DNA of 64,000 nt from Eopsaltria australis (GCA_034509425.1 JAVTVJ010000452.1:1364001-1428000); one strand, 5' to 3'. Positions 26,292 to 39,050 are shown, counted from the stretch's first letter. The notes: generated by a model not told the origin, from the sequence alone. Numbers and translations: made by a program.

Positions 26292-27153
26292 TTACATGTG
26301 AAGAAAATTCTCCATATTTCTTTTAGCCCATGTGAGGTATTTTGGTTTTCTTTCTCTGCTGCAAGCAATAAAACACTTTTATGTTCAATATATGAATAGT
26401 AGAAATTTTTTAAAGCCTAACATTTTACAAGGTTTTCCTAAAGCTTGTAAAATATGAATGATCTGTGCAATGGCTCCATACATTAAAATGCAACTCGGGC
26501 ATACCAGTTCTCCATCTCTCCCTTTATTCATTACTTAAAGGGCTAGGAACCATCCTGGGATGCCTTGCACTAGGAGGGAAAGTACATAACTGATTTCCTA
26601 ACTACTCTGTTTACTTTGCATACCTTGTGGGCAAAAGTTGGCAAGAAAGGACTGGAAGCTGTTTGCTTTGAAATTATCACCCCATTTACAAGATTCAAGA
26701 GCAAAGTCTTTTAAACTGAGGTAAGAGGGAAAAGGAAGTGACTCTGTGCATGGTTAATGCTTCAGGAGAGTGCTAGCAGTGCACTGGGGGTCATCAGCTG
26801 AGAAAGAAAACCAACAGATACCAAAAAAGCTCCCTCATGAAGTGCACATGGACACGATATTTAGAGCACCCAGAGAGAATAAGGGCATTAGCCAGATCTA
26901 TGTAAAAAGGTTGTATTTAGTTTAAAGCCACCTCATACTATTTGAAATGAAAGAACAGCTACACAGGAGCATGGCTATTGAAAGTACAAACTCAACACCC
27001 TAACTCTGTTTGCAAAAGCCTCCTCTTCCCTGACTAATAGGGCCACCCAGGATGGGACCGGCAGGAAGGGAAGAGAGCTACAGACACAGGCGGGGCTTGA
27101 TAACACAAAGAACTTGGCAACGAAATTACTTTAAGCAGGTCTTGAATCTTCTT

Positions 27154-27185
<32 letters not shown>

Positions 27186-29689
27186 GGGGCGGGGTGTGGG
27201 GGTTGCCTTTCAGCTTCTCAGTCTAACATTGCAAATTATCATGCGTTTGCATGGCCGTGCTGTGAAACACAGCAGAGATGAAGGGAAACTTCTAATTACT
27301 TTTTCATAAAGCCATATGACAACTACATAAAATACAGTCTAATGCTAGATCAGCTCTCCTGTCCAGTCCACAGCATAGCTCCACAAAATAGTCATGGTAG
27401 CACAACCAAGCAGGTACTGCATAGTGATGGCAGGAACTACTTACAGCAGAGCTGCCACTGAAGATTTCATATCATTGAATGATGGTCTGTGCCCGCTGCT
27501 AACCCACTTGGAACAAAAATGCTCCCTCCTGTGCCAAGTCATCTCATGGATACAGAGAGCACGATGTGAAAGTGCTTTGTAGGAGGCTGTGTTCAAGCCA
27601 GGAAATCTGGGGATGCAAGGTCTGCTTTTGCATAGGGGCTTTTGGGAAGGCAACATGGGATAACTTAAGAGAATTAGCAGGTCCCCATCCTTTCTGGTCA
27701 AGAAGGAATGCTGCAGCATCTACTTGCCCTACTTATACTTGACAAAAATACCACCAAATTGTACTTTTCAGCTACAGATTTCCCAAAATTCCCCAAACCG
27801 AAGCAATGAAAAAAAAAACCCAACAAAACCAACACCACCCACACCCCATCCTCTCCCTCCAACAAAACAAAACACACCACAGAATTACAGAGAAATAAAA
27901 TTACTTGCTAAAGACAGAAACAAAACCACCATGCTGAAGTCCCTGGTCAAGAAACCTTCAGCACCCCACTGCATGCAGTGGATTGCATAGATGGCACTCT
28001 GGACACCAAACCTACACAGAAAGCAGCCCAGACTTCTGGCATTCCAGTAAATATGCCAGTTTCATCTGACTGATGCCACTGAATTATTAGCATGGTGCTG
28101 GAGCATCTCAGTTTGGGACAGAGACCTGCCAAGTTATTACACATGAAAGGTCTCAGAAAATAGAAAAGCCTATATGAGGGAGGGAAAGGAAGAAAGTATG
28201 TAGCCATTTCTGGCTACACAAATACCTTCTTTTTCCAAGCTAAGTAATAACATAAAGTAACTCTTCAGTGCTGCCTCATTCATAAGCTCCTAACTTCCAA
28301 GGTTGCTAAACCCTCTTCTGATATCAGAGTTCCTGTTCAAGTATAATTCAAGTAGATTAATTAAGCCACAGACAACAGAAAACAGTCTGCCTCTTCAAAT
28401 TATCAGTAGGAGAAAATAGCATTAAGAGTTTAGTTTCAAGAATCCTGTTTACATTTATCCATTTTACAGGCATCAGGATCAAAATTAAAAGAGAATAACT
28501 AATTGCTACAACTGGGAAAAGTAAATAGGCATTTAAATTTGAACAGTGGCAACAAGCAAAACACTGCAAAAGTGAAGTGGAAAGTGTTACTCTGAGCAAT
28601 TGAGATACTATGTTTTGAAAACTAAGTTGACTTTGAGATGATTCACGCCCACAAGTTGCTTAACGTCCCTTTACACTACAGGTCCAGGAGATACAAAACT
28701 ACACATAAAAATCACTGTTGAATCAGACAGCATCCAGGACAATTACAAAGTAAATACATTTTCATGCCAGATTATTACGCTAAATTTGAGGCCACAATAT
28801 TTCAACCTAAACCCTAAAGCACATATATCCCACACAGACATCTTCCATCTCAGTGCACCAGGCCAACTGCACGGCAGCGCTCTACACAAGAAACTCCTCC
28901 TTCTCAAGAAAGCAGCACAACACTTTGGAAGAAGAAATGGAGGTCAAAACAAAACCCTCTGCCCAAATTAGTTCTTAGCCCACCTGAGCAGCACAAGCGT
29001 TGCTACTGAAAGGGACTTTTTGGGGCTCAGGCTTCTGTGCAAACAGCGTCCGGGATGAAGTGCCTTTTGATGTGTACTTGCTCCTGCTGGAAGAGAGAGA
29101 ACAGATGCTTCAGAGAACACAGAAGACAAGGGACTGGGCAATATGCACAATCCAACATAATGAGCTTGCTCAGCGCGTCTATGGGCATCCTAAGCAAGGA
29201 GTCATTTTGGAGCTGGTGTCTCAAGACGTTACAGAAAGTTCCTCATTTTCATCTTTATAAATGCAAAAGGGGTAAGAGTAAGGACGGTGAAATCTATTGA
29301 TTTTGTATCACATTGAAGGCTTTTTCAGCAATTGAAGGCTTAAAGATGTGATATAAGCAACAAATATCAAATCATTGGGATTTTTAAAACAGGATATCGA
29401 AATATATAGGACAAATACATAAAAATTAGTTAACTTAAAGATCTCAAAAAAGCTGTCATTAGTGAGTAACATCTCAATGCAACTGTAATGCTTCTTTTGC
29501 AGTTCAAAATTACTGGAATTATGCTCTACAGTACCTAAGTGTTTTATTAGCTACCTGGAAATATGCAAGTCCTTTATGTTAAAATTAGCAGATTACATGG
29601 TTTAGGAGCATGAGAGATAAAAACAGAAAGCAAATCACAGAATTAACACAATTACTTGTCAAGTTGTGCTCATTCCAACCAAAACAATC
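26292..29689. other. Non-coding DNA, no gene recognised
   Basis: Contains a T28 run (listed) and an A/C-rich stretch at about 27808-27880 with many AACAAAACC and CCACCC words. The + strand shows strong A-over-T and C-over-G excess: in 28681-28980 I counted A 112, T 63, C 81, G 44. No exon was identified. Confidence 0.5.
27155..27182. repeat. Poly(T) run of 28
   Basis: Uninterrupted homopolymer followed by AATGGGGCGGGG. No retroposed gene was recognised on the minus strand whose poly(A) tail this could be. Confidence 0.9.
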
Positions 29690-30100
29690 TTAAGATGTCT
29701 GAATGCAGATATACATAGTAACAAGGCATGCAGGTAAGGTTTGCAAAGCAGAGGACTGTGACCTCCGAAGCAAGGAAAGCAAAAGGGATGTGGGCAACAC
29801 GGTCTCATAGCCAAACATCAGACTCAGAGCTCTTGCTGTTATTAGAAGGGCTAATATGGCTCCTGAGTTCAAAGATATGAGAGTGAATGGAAATAATGAA
29901 AGGGGTAGCATGGGGCATGCAGTAAAGAGTGATACTGAAATACTGTGCCCAATTCCATGGCTGATGCTCAAAAACAGATGTTGAAAATTATAGAACACGC
30001 AAAGTAGAGCAACAAAAGCAATTAGCATCGGGGGGGGGGGGGGGTGGTCAAAACCTTTATGTATAATCAGATTTAAAGATTCAGTCCTTCTGATAAGCCA
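29690..30100 (+). mobile_element. Ancient CR1/L3-like fragment
   Basis: The segment ATACTGTGCCCAATTCCATG at about 29940 is followed by GATGTTGAAAATTATAGAAC and AAAGTAGAGCAACAAAAGCA. This matches the order of the 'EYCVQFWA...DIEVLERVQxRATK' part of old CR1 ORF2. Further right GATTTAAAGATTCAGTCCTT fits the 'ERLKxLNLFSL' part. The element has been interrupted by a G15 run exactly where the 'MIKGLEH' codons would be. No open sense frame survives. The 139-codon minus-strand frame across it is a shadow. Confidence 0.5.
30030..30044. repeat. Poly(G) run of 15
   Basis: Fifteen consecutive G residues, uncommon in AT-rich vertebrate DNA. It lies inside the ancient CR1-like fragment, so it expanded after insertion or reflects a sequencing-difficult tract whose exact length may be uncertain. 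Confidence 0.9.
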
Positions 30101-32354
30101 CCCAGACAACTGACTGCTTACTTGATCATCTTTAAGGAAAAAAAATTATCAGCAACAAAAAGTCTTCAATACAGCCACAAGAAAACTAAAAAGAGATGAA
30201 CACATGCAATTCAAAAGCATAGAAGGCTCTTGTTAGGAACAGGATTAAATTCTGAAAAGGTAAAACCAAACAGGAACAACATTCTTAAAGATGGATTTTT
30301 TTTTTCTCAGAATTTTCAGGGTAAGATATGCTTTAGTCCCAGAATTTTTCTGGCCCATGAGCAGTAGCCAAGTAAGATGTTCAAACAACTGTGGGACTTG
30401 ACAGCTCCGCTGGCCCTAAACTCTAGATGATAATCTCAAAAAACCCCAAACAAAATCCAAAACCAAAGAAAAACCCCTCAATCAAATAATTTTTAAATAC
30501 CCCATAAGGATATTGCCCATTTTCATCACTGCTACCGGACAACAAATTAAATGCACAATGGACTGTGAAATGCTTGCAGATCTTCCCCCAGTTAAATGTC
30601 AAACCAAGAAGCCATCTGTTAATAAACAGAGACGTCACCTCTCTGGAGTTTTATCCAACCTACTAATACAAAAACTCATACCACCACTTAGGACTCCGGA
30701 TTGCCAAGGCAAATGAAATCTTTTGGTTTTTCATCTCAACAGCTTGGGTAGGCAGAAGGTGACAACACCTGGACCACACAGCACATGCATAATCTGAGCC
30801 ATGAAGCCAGCTTTGTGTTTGCAGAGTTACTGACTCTCGAAAAACTTCTTAAAAGTACTCACAAAGACACTTTTTGCCTGTGTAAAACCTTTTAGACAAA
30901 GCCATGGTTATTTGACATATGTGGGGGAAAAAATCCTCAAAGTCACCCACTTCAGTTGTTTTTTTAGGTTTGTAACTTATACCCATATGGGAGATGTGCA
31001 CACATCATAACCGCAACTTTACATGAGGCGTTACTGAGCTTATGAGGGAAGTTCTAGTTGCTAATGATGTGTGTCAAAACTGCACAGAAAAATTTCACAG
31101 CTTTTAAACTACTTAATCACACAAGACTGGAAACAGAAGAAGTCAAACTATTGCTTTTATTGCCCTACAATTCAAAAGGCCCAACATTAAGTTCATACCA
31201 ATTTGTCTCATACTGATTAAATGAACATAGCATGTAAGTACAACACATACTGTGACAACACACTATGGAAGGCCAAATTAATGTTCTTCTGATATATTTC
31301 AGAGAGATGTTGCATATTTTGGACTTCCAGTTGCAATGAGCATAATCAGATCCATTAAAGGGAAACTAACTAACTACCTAATACAAGGTGAAGGAAAGCG
31401 TACCCTTCTACTATGAACCACTGCAAGTGCCATGTATCTTCAGAAAAGAAGCCTTTATTTGCTTTGCATGCCTAGTTTAAACTCCAGCAAACTTGTCCTT
31501 ATTCAGGATGCTAAACTTCACTTTGTATTTCAGTTGCACCCTTTCTACCAGACCAATGTGGTTTATATTTTCTGCCCTCTGCTTTCTCCCTGTGGTTGAA
31601 TACATTTGACCAATAACTATTTTCCTACAGGGCAAACATTGGTTAAAAAACCGGTCCTTCGTAAATTCTAAACAGTGATGCCAATAGGAACATAGGAGCT
31701 AGACCTTTTTTATATACAGATCTTAGACGTCAGAAAGAGATACTATCTCTTCTTAACTATCTAGAAGATAAACAAGAGCCCTGGGGAAAAAGATGTGAGG
31801 AGTTCACTCCTCAAATTTTTTACATATTTAAAACACAGTCAGAAAGTACAGAGAGAACATTTAGCTTTCTGCATCCCTTCTCCGAGACACAGAGCTATCA
31901 CATTAATAATTTCTCTACGTACAGCATGATTAGTGTCAGGTTTATGAGAGTTTCCTTCAACCCAAGTCAACATGCAGACCTAATCCAGCTTAACTAGAAA
32001 TATGCTTGTCAGGTCTGTTCAGCAATTAGCACGAACATATCTTGTTATAAAAAAGTAAGTTCTGGAACAATTCAGTTTAAGTGCTAAACAGCTCATGGAT
32101 TTTTATTTAAAATCATGTTGTTCACAGGCCGTTCCCATGTACCTAATCTGGAAGAGTGATTCTGATGGATCTACTTGAAGGTCCAGCACAGAATGAGGAC
32201 ATCTTAGGGGTCAAGCTTTTCTACAGCTTCCTGGATCATTGTAGGATTGCAAAGGCTTTAAAAAAAAAAAAAAACAGAAAGAATGATATCTACAACACAA
32301 AGATAACTGTGATTGTCAAGTAATACCAAAGCCATTCACTGCAAATTATGTAAA
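30101..32354. other. Non-coding DNA, no gene recognised
   Basis: AT-rich, no recognised repeat apart from an A15 run at 32260-32274. The older CR1-like element on the left may extend a few hundred bases into this stretch, but the match is too weak to claim. Confidence 0.5.
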
Positions 32355-33575
32355 TCATAGATTCAGAGAAAGGTTTGGTTTGGAAGGGACCTCAAAGATC
32401 ACCTCACTCCAGCAGCCCTGGATACCTTCCACTAGACTAGGCTGCTCAAAGCCCCATCCAACCTGGCCTTGAACATGTCCAGGAATGGGGCACTCACTCA
32501 CAGCTTCCCTGGGCAACCTGTTCCAGTGCCTCAGTACCTTCATACTACAGAATTTTTTCTTAATACCTAATCTAACCTACTCTCTTTCAATTTGAACCCA
32601 TCCCCCCTTGTTCTGTCACTACACACTTTTGTAAATAGTCTTGCTCTGTCTTTCCTGTAAGTTCCCTTCAGGTCCTGGAAAGCCAGTTCAGTCATCCCAA
32701 ACCCTTCTCTTTTTCAGGCAGAACAACCCTAACCCTCTCAGCCTGTCTTCATAGGAGAGCTGCTTCAGCCCACTCATAATCTTCATGGCCATCCTGCGGG
32801 CTACTCCAACAGTGCCACCACCTTCGTATGTTGCTGTCAACCTGTTGGCCAGGCTTCTTTGATGCAGCCCAGAATACAGTTGGTTTTCTGGACTGTGAGT
32901 GTGCATTGCTGGGTCATGTTGACTTTCTTGTTAACCAACAGCCCCAAGTTTTTTGCCTCAGGGCTGCTCTCAATTCATTCTCCATCCAGTCTGCATTTGT
33001 CCTTGAGATTTCCCCAACCCAGGTGCAGGACCCTGCACTTGGCCTTGTTGAATTTCATGAGGTTTGCACAGGCCCACCTCTCAAGCCTGTCCAGGTTCCT
33101 CAGGACAGCATTGCTTCCCTCCAACTGCACCACGCAGCTTGGTGTCACTGGCACACTTGCTGTGGGTGCACTCAATCCCACTGTCCATGTCAGTGACAAA
33201 GATGTTAAAAAGTGCTGGTTTCAATACTGATCCCTGAGGAACACCACTTGTCACTGGTCTCCACTTGGACATCATGCCAGTCACTGCAACTCTTTGAGTA
33301 CAACCTCAAATCCATGTCTGTCCAGTTTAGATAACTATACCATGTGGGACAATGTCAAACTCTTTGCACAAGTCCAGGTAGGTAATATTGGTTGTTCTTC
33401 CTTTATCCAACACTGTAATCTGAGTCATAGAAGGCCATCAAATTTGTCAGGCATAGTTTGCCCATGTTGAAGCCATTTTGCCCGACACAAGCCACCTCCT
33501 TCTTTTCCATATGCTTTCACATAGCTCCCAGGAGGATCTTGCTGGGCACAGAGGTAAGTCAGGAAGATTGATTGC
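32355..33575 (-). mobile_element. CR1 LINE, 5'-truncated, about 1.2 kb
   Basis: The longest CR1 in the window. Its 3' end is at the left, beginning ATCATAGATTCAGAGAAAGG and GGAAGGGACCTCAAAGATCA on the + strand. Moving right, the minus strand encodes [17 protein letters not shown], then the SYEDRLRGLGLFCLKKRRV block, then the reverse-transcriptase block, and ends in a ...GGCACAGAGGTAAG-like segment of upstream ORF2. All the + strand frames here are antisense shadows. Frameshifts break the ORF at several places, so it cannot move. Confidence 0.93.
32975..33284 (-). pseudogene. CR1 ORF2 reverse-transcriptase remnant
   Basis: Within the CR1 at 32355-33575, the minus strand reads [20 protein letters not shown], a clear RT palm-domain motif. 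It then reads [14 protein letters not shown], where active CR1 elements carry FADD. The phenylalanine and one catalytic aspartate of that motif are changed (CASD), so it is catalytically dead. After about 33090 the homology jumps to another frame ([20 protein letters not shown]), showing a frameshift. No host function is implied. Confidence 0.88.
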
Positions 33576-36500
33576 CTTCACTTTTTACTTGTGGCCTTAA
33601 ACTAGTGATGCCAGTAAACAAGTGAAACACAAGGAATAAGGTTTTAATTGGATAACTAACTTCTTGAAGACACACTTGGAATAAATCAAATACAAAATTC
33701 ACTTGTTTTCAGGATTGCAAAGCTTTTTGACCAGGGGCGTGTCAAAAGTGAAGCTACAAAGGCAGAAACCTGGAAGCTAACTACAAAGGTGGAGCAAGGT
33801 CAGAAGTGTTTCAGAAGGTGCCAGGTGGACTCTGTCCCCTGATGAGTACTGAGGCTGACGAGCCTGGGGAACTCAGCACGGTGCTAATCATCAATCCGTG
33901 CTGGCGCCAGCTCCCAGAAGCTGAATTCCAAAGAGAAACCAAGCGTCCCAAGAAGCACATGGCTGGTGACCACAGCTCTGCTGACACATTCCTGGGGGCA
34001 AACTCTGTCCTCTATTAGGGAGGTGTCAGGCTGAGCAGTTCAACAGGGGCTGACCATCACACTGACTCTGAGATTTTTTAACAATCACTAGTAACATCTA
34101 TTAAGCACAGACAGTTTTAGACATTACAACAAGAAGTCTTTCCTCAACCACCTGAGATGGAAAGAAACAGAAACACTTGATTTTAACAGATAACTAAATT
34201 ACTATCTGCCTAAAGGAAGTAAGCCCCACAAGATCCCCTGAACAGCTTTCCAGTCTGTCTAGTTGCTCCAGGGCTTGGGCAAGCATGTGTTCTCTCCCTC
34301 CTCCATCCGTCCCCTGCTGCCTCCAGGGGCAAGGACTCCATGGCCTCTTTTTGTAGCCAGATTTGAACAGTTTTATAGACAGTTAGAGAGCTTTTTGTAC
34401 CATTAAGTCACTGATGGTTAAATAAAATGCCTATTTTCAACTCCTTATTTCTACATGTGTTTGATCAATTAAAAAGTAAGGGACTAAACCACTTACTATC
34501 CAAATACTGGTTTTTGTAACAACAGACACCCCGTCAAACACTTAGGCTACGTGATTTTATTTTCAACAAGGATTAACTGACCAATGTCAAATCCAAGTTA
34601 GACTCAAACAAAACTCTAAGCAATACTCCACAAATCCTAACTACCACTGGCCTTATTACAGCTAATAATACTCTTTTTCTTGTTTGTTTGGGTTTTTTTT
34701 CCCTAGTATTAGCCATTTAAATAGACCCTCAACTATAAGCTGAGCTTTACAATTTCCTATGTTGCATAAGGAAACCCATAAGAAAACCCAAAAATAAATA
34801 TCCACTACAAAAAGAACAAAAAGATAAAGGTGAAGAATAGGAGGAATACCACATTGAGGTTGTTTGTTTACTTAATTTCATCTTAATTATTTAGACTCTC
34901 ATCTCACTAATAGCTGAGCAGGTGCTAACTTTACTTCAAGAAGGACCTAGAGTTTTTGTTTGCATAAATCAAGTGCATTTAATCAAGTGCACATTAGCTC
35001 ATCAACACATTGGATTTGATGAGAAATTGCATAAGTGACAATGCCAAGCTATTTCGGTGAATATTCATGATATCTCTGCGGAACAGGCTGACTGGAGGAG
35101 AGTGAGAACAAAATGACAGTAAAAGAACGGTAGCAATTACTTTTCTAGCAGTTAATGTTGTCATTAACTGCTTGCTGGCAAGAGCTTAAAGTTGCAAACC
35201 CCAATTTAAGCTTGTTACCTTAATTTTACAATTGTAATTCAATATTCTGAATGTGACACCAGTGTAACAAATATCTTCATTCAGCGCTTCATACAATAAA
35301 TAATTTAAAAGTATATGAAAATTTTCAAACTACAGCCATTACAGAAATACAAATGCTTAGTATTACATCTTCATAAAAATAAATAAATAAATGTGCAAAC
35401 CTTTTTCTCAAAACTGAGCCAGAATCCAAACCTGTTCACAACAAGTAACTGGGACTTTTTTTTTTTAATAGGCATTTATGAAGAGGTCTCTCTTAAAAAT
35501 GTAATTTGTCCTTAGTGAGCTTCTGCATGCAAGGCAAACAACTCCCAGTTTTGTAAAGCTATACAAAGCCTTTATCCAACTTCCAACATCATCTGTAGAA
35601 AATTCAGGCAGAATAACGCTGTGCCCTTAATGAGGATTTTACAAAACAAGTCTTCAAGTCAGAGGAACAAAGCAAGACTTAGATAAAAGAACAAAAAATT
35701 TGGATCACTTTCTGATTCCTAGAATGGACGAAGGAGGAGAGGAAGAGAGGGCTGTTGAGGTGCACTATCTACAACATCCTTCTGAAACCCAGAATCCTGT
35801 GTGCTGCTGACCAACCTACCAAGAACGTCACACAGCCTCTCCTTGTGCAGAGCTGCCTGTCCACTACCACTGCCCACCAAATTCAGGTATGAGGTAGTTC
35901 ACTGGACTCACATCTGCCATTACAGAAGAATGTAGGTGCTTATGGACTATTGTTCACAACTGCAGCTCGATTCAGCTGACCCCAACTGTTTGCCTCGTCC
36001 CTCTGTCACGACTGAGAGATATACAGGAGATTCATGCTATCGGACTTCACAATATCACACACTAATATGAACAGCCATAAAATATAGTTTACATCCATAT
36101 TCCTATCTGTAAACTGTGGCAGACTCAAAGTTCAATAGAAATAAACCCTGAATGGTGGAGTAGCCTCTGGCAAAGGGACAGGATGAACAGCTGAATGTCT
36201 CAGCTTCTGGAGCATAAGTCAGAGTCACAAGTGTATTTATTGTGCTATCCTTCCCATGTCGTTGACAATCCAGGAGTATCGAAGAAGCCTGGTTATCAAC
36301 ACTGTTGTAACAGACTATCCCAAGCATCCAAAGCTTCAGTTGCACATTTTAGGGGTTCATATTACTACAAAATACAGTATCACAGTTTGATGGGTTGACC
36401 GTAGCTTCTTACAATAATCTCAGATTATGTAAACAGCTTTTGGTACCAGAAGCCACAATGCAAACTCCTTTCCCAAACACACCATTTAGTTTCTGTATGT

Positions 36501-37529
36501 TTTATGTTTTGAGAAAAACTTCACAGGCAATCAGACTAGGCTTTAGATCCACAAGTATTCTAGATAAGGAGGACGAGCCATGCTAGGCTTGTTTTGACTG
36601 GAAGCATGCTCTATTCCTGTATATCAGCTGCAGGCAGCAGCTCCCGTACCCAAGTGCGCTCGATCTGTCTCACGACCTGAGAAGCAGGCGGGGCATTAAG
36701 CACTAGCCCAACATGCATGTATAATCTCACTCCCTAGCAAATAGTGAACAAGTCTCCCAACTGATCTGCCTATAGCATGGTACACAAACCTGCTCCTGCA
36801 AGACCAGTCGCACATTTCAAGCTTTCAGGGGAAGAAAATAAATTTTTTCAGCCCAAATTTAGGGTTGATGCCTTCTTGAAAAGAGCTGCAAAGAAAATTG
36901 AAGTCAGTCCTAGGTACATACCAGCAACCTATTACTTACCAACCTTTGCTTCCTCCCAGATTCCATTGTAATGAGAACATAAACAGTAAAATAAGCATAT
37001 ATCTCCCCTGAATGAATTACCTATTCAGAGTACCCTCTGGTGTTCAGTAAGCTAATCATCATATTCAAGGTAACAGCCTTCGTTACAAAAGCGTAAGTTC
37101 CCTCACGAGCAAGTTATCATTTGATGACGAGCTCAGCGATAGGCACAGGACCATAGTGTTGTACCTCGTGGACAAAAGCAAGGCTATTTTCCATCAGATT
37201 TCAGAGAGGCGATAAACTTACACTTCCTCCTTTGTATATTCAACCGAATGTCTGATTAACCCCGAAAAGACCCAAACTGTTACAGATCCCTTCTGCCTCC
37301 CGGTGTCACCAAGACCGAAGAAGTCTCGGAGAAGGCAAAGTCACAAATTACAGGTACAGCCCATCTGAACGCAGCACGCAAAGATGTTCTGCACCTCCCG
37401 AATAACTATGCCTTGAGTCATAAGCCTTTCCAGCCTCGCACTCCCATTCGCCTGCACGGAACATGAGCAAAGTACAGTGTATCTAATTAACAGTTTGGAA
37501 AGAAAGTTTAAAGCTGCCTCTGCCAGGAG
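33576..37529. other. Non-coding DNA up to the CpG island
   Basis: AT-rich with no recognised repeat except an (AAAT)n tract. The stretch at about 34.96-35.34 kb is repeat-free and rich in TTAAT, ATTTAAGC and CAATTG words. GC content and CpG rise from about 37.05 kb onward toward the island. No exon identified. Confidence 0.5.
35374..35393. repeat. (AAAT)n short microsatellite
   Basis: About five tandem AAAT units. Simple sequence. Confidence 0.85.
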
Positions 37530-38061
37530 ACAAACGCGCTTGCAGGAAAATCCCAAACGAGTTCCCGAGTCGGCGGTGCGCAGGCGGAGCGCGGGGTCGG
37601 CGCCGGGCCAGTGCCAGCCGCGACACCGGGGCTGCTGACCCCGGCCGCTTCGGGGTTGCGAAACTCCCAGGAAGAGCAGCCAGCCTCCAAGGAGCGGGGC
37701 GGAGGGAGCTCGCCGGACACCGGCGCTCCCGGGTCGGGAGGAGCCGACTCCCCGCGCCTCCCCCACCTCTCCGCCCTGCACGGCGGCTGAGAAAAGCGCT
37801 CAGAGTCCGGAGCCGCCGCCCGGGAGCCCCTTAACCAAAACCATCTGGTCGCGGGCAGCGCGGTAGAAAGCTCACACCGCCCCGGCCCCCGCCGCCTACC
37901 CCCGGCCCTGGCCCTGCAACCGAGGAGCAGAGAAGCTGCTCTACCCGCAACTCAGCAGCTCTCGACCTGGGGGAGACGGGGAAGTGGCCGCGGAATCCGC
38001 CTTCCCCCCTCCCCTCCGCGCCCCATCCCGCGGCTCGGCGGCAGGGCTGGGGCTGCTTTAC

Positions 38062-38470
38062 CTTCAACAGGTGCAGGCGCCGGCGGGAGGGAGCCCGCGG
38101 GCACGGACCGTCCGAGGAGCCCGAGCGGGAGCGGCGGCCCCGGCAGTCCGGGGTGGGTGGCGGTGGGCTGGACAGAGGCGCTACGGCAGCCCCCGGCGGC
38201 CGCCCATGCTCCCGGCGGGCCCCGCCGCCGCCACCGCAGCCGGAGTCAGCGCGAAGGCGGCAGCGGCTGCGGCTACCTCCGAGAGGAAGGACGAGAGCGG
38301 CGGGGAGCGAGGGAGGGGGAGGCAGAGGCAGAGGCAGAGAGCGAGAGGAGAGAGAAACCGCCCCAAGAGAAATAATCATCACATGGCGGTCACGATCCGC
38401 CGCCGCCCCCCGACAGCCAGAGCCTACGCTTGGGAGCCGGGGAAAAGCTGCGAGGAGGGGACACACCTGT
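38062..38470 (-). other. Putative first exon of a leftward gene
   Basis: On the minus strand the sequence CTGTTGAAG|GTAAAG at 38070-38056 is a good splice donor, ending an exon at 38062. The right-hand boundary given is only a guess at the transcription start. The exon would contain an ATG in favourable context (GGAGCATGGGCGG, minus strand near 38206) opening an eight-codon frame MGGRRGLP ending in TAG before the donor. It also holds an earlier ATG followed immediately by TGA. This is more typical of a 5' untranslated exon with short upstream frames. A frame reading through to RRLHLLK at the donor is open but low-complexity. Gene identity unknown. Confidence 0.35.
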
Positions 38471-38555
38471 AGGCGCAGCACATATCCGCTGTGAGCACAA
38501 TGCGAGACAGGAAACTGAAAAAACAGCCCAGGGAAGGAGAGAGGCTCCCGTTCGT

Positions 38556-38620
38556 CCCTCCTTCCCTCCCTCCCTCTCTCCCTCCCTCCCTCCCTCTGTC
38601 CGTCCTCCTCCTCCTCTCTC
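38556..38620. repeat. (CCCT)n tract, G-quadruplex-prone on minus strand
   Basis: Pyrimidine tract of CCCT/CCTT units on the + strand inside the CpG island. At 38580-38594 four CCC runs are separated by single T residues, so the minus strand carries four GGG runs with one-base loops. Next to it is a CCTCCTCCTCCT stretch. Confidence 0.9.
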
Positions 38621-39050
38621 CACCCCCTGCCCCCGGTCAGGATCCGCTTGCAGCGCTGTCTCATGCAGGGAGATCCAGGCAGAGGGCTGGGAGGCGGCAG
38701 GAGCCGCACTTTCTCCCCGTTTTCCTTTCCCTATCTCCGCTTTGTTTTGCCCGGCAGCCAGGCAGAGCGGGCTCGGCGGAGCGGGGCCGCCCGCGGGGCC
38801 GAGCGCTCCTGGAGAACCGGGGGCGCTCCGAGCCCCGCCGGGGGACGGGGCCGGGCCGGGCCGCGGGCGGCAGCTCCAGCGCTGGGGGCACCGAGCCCCC
38901 GCCGCCCGTGGGCCCTTGGGATGAGCAGCAGGAAGCGGCGGGACTGCCGGGAACTGCCTCTGGCAGCCTCTGCCCGCGGCCGGGGTCGGTGCTTGGCCTC
39001 CGCGGCGCTCTCCAGAGGCGGCGGTACCGCTGGGAAAGGGTCTGTGGGCT

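Larger units (their letters stand above)
37530..39050. promoter_or_regulatory. CpG island promoter
   Basis: About 1.5 kb of GC-rich, CpG-dense sequence, in sharp contrast to the AT-rich, CpG-depleted DNA on both sides. GC boxes occur in both orientations, for example GGGGCGGAG near 37696 and CCGCCCC near 38358. No TATA box is evident, as usual for such promoters. ATGGCGG at 38383-38389 resembles a YY1-type promoter site in + orientation. An E-box CACGTG lies at about 39088, just outside. A minus-strand splice donor within the island supports leftward transcription, and base-composition asymmetry on both sides suggests that transcription may be divergent. Several long open frames cross the island on both strands, but they are Arg/Pro/Gly/Ala-rich compositional artefacts. 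I cannot name the gene. Confidence 0.88.

Noticed and set aside
32828..33230. 122- and 123-codon + strand frames
   Set aside because: Both are antisense to the CR1 reverse-transcriptase remnant on the minus strand.
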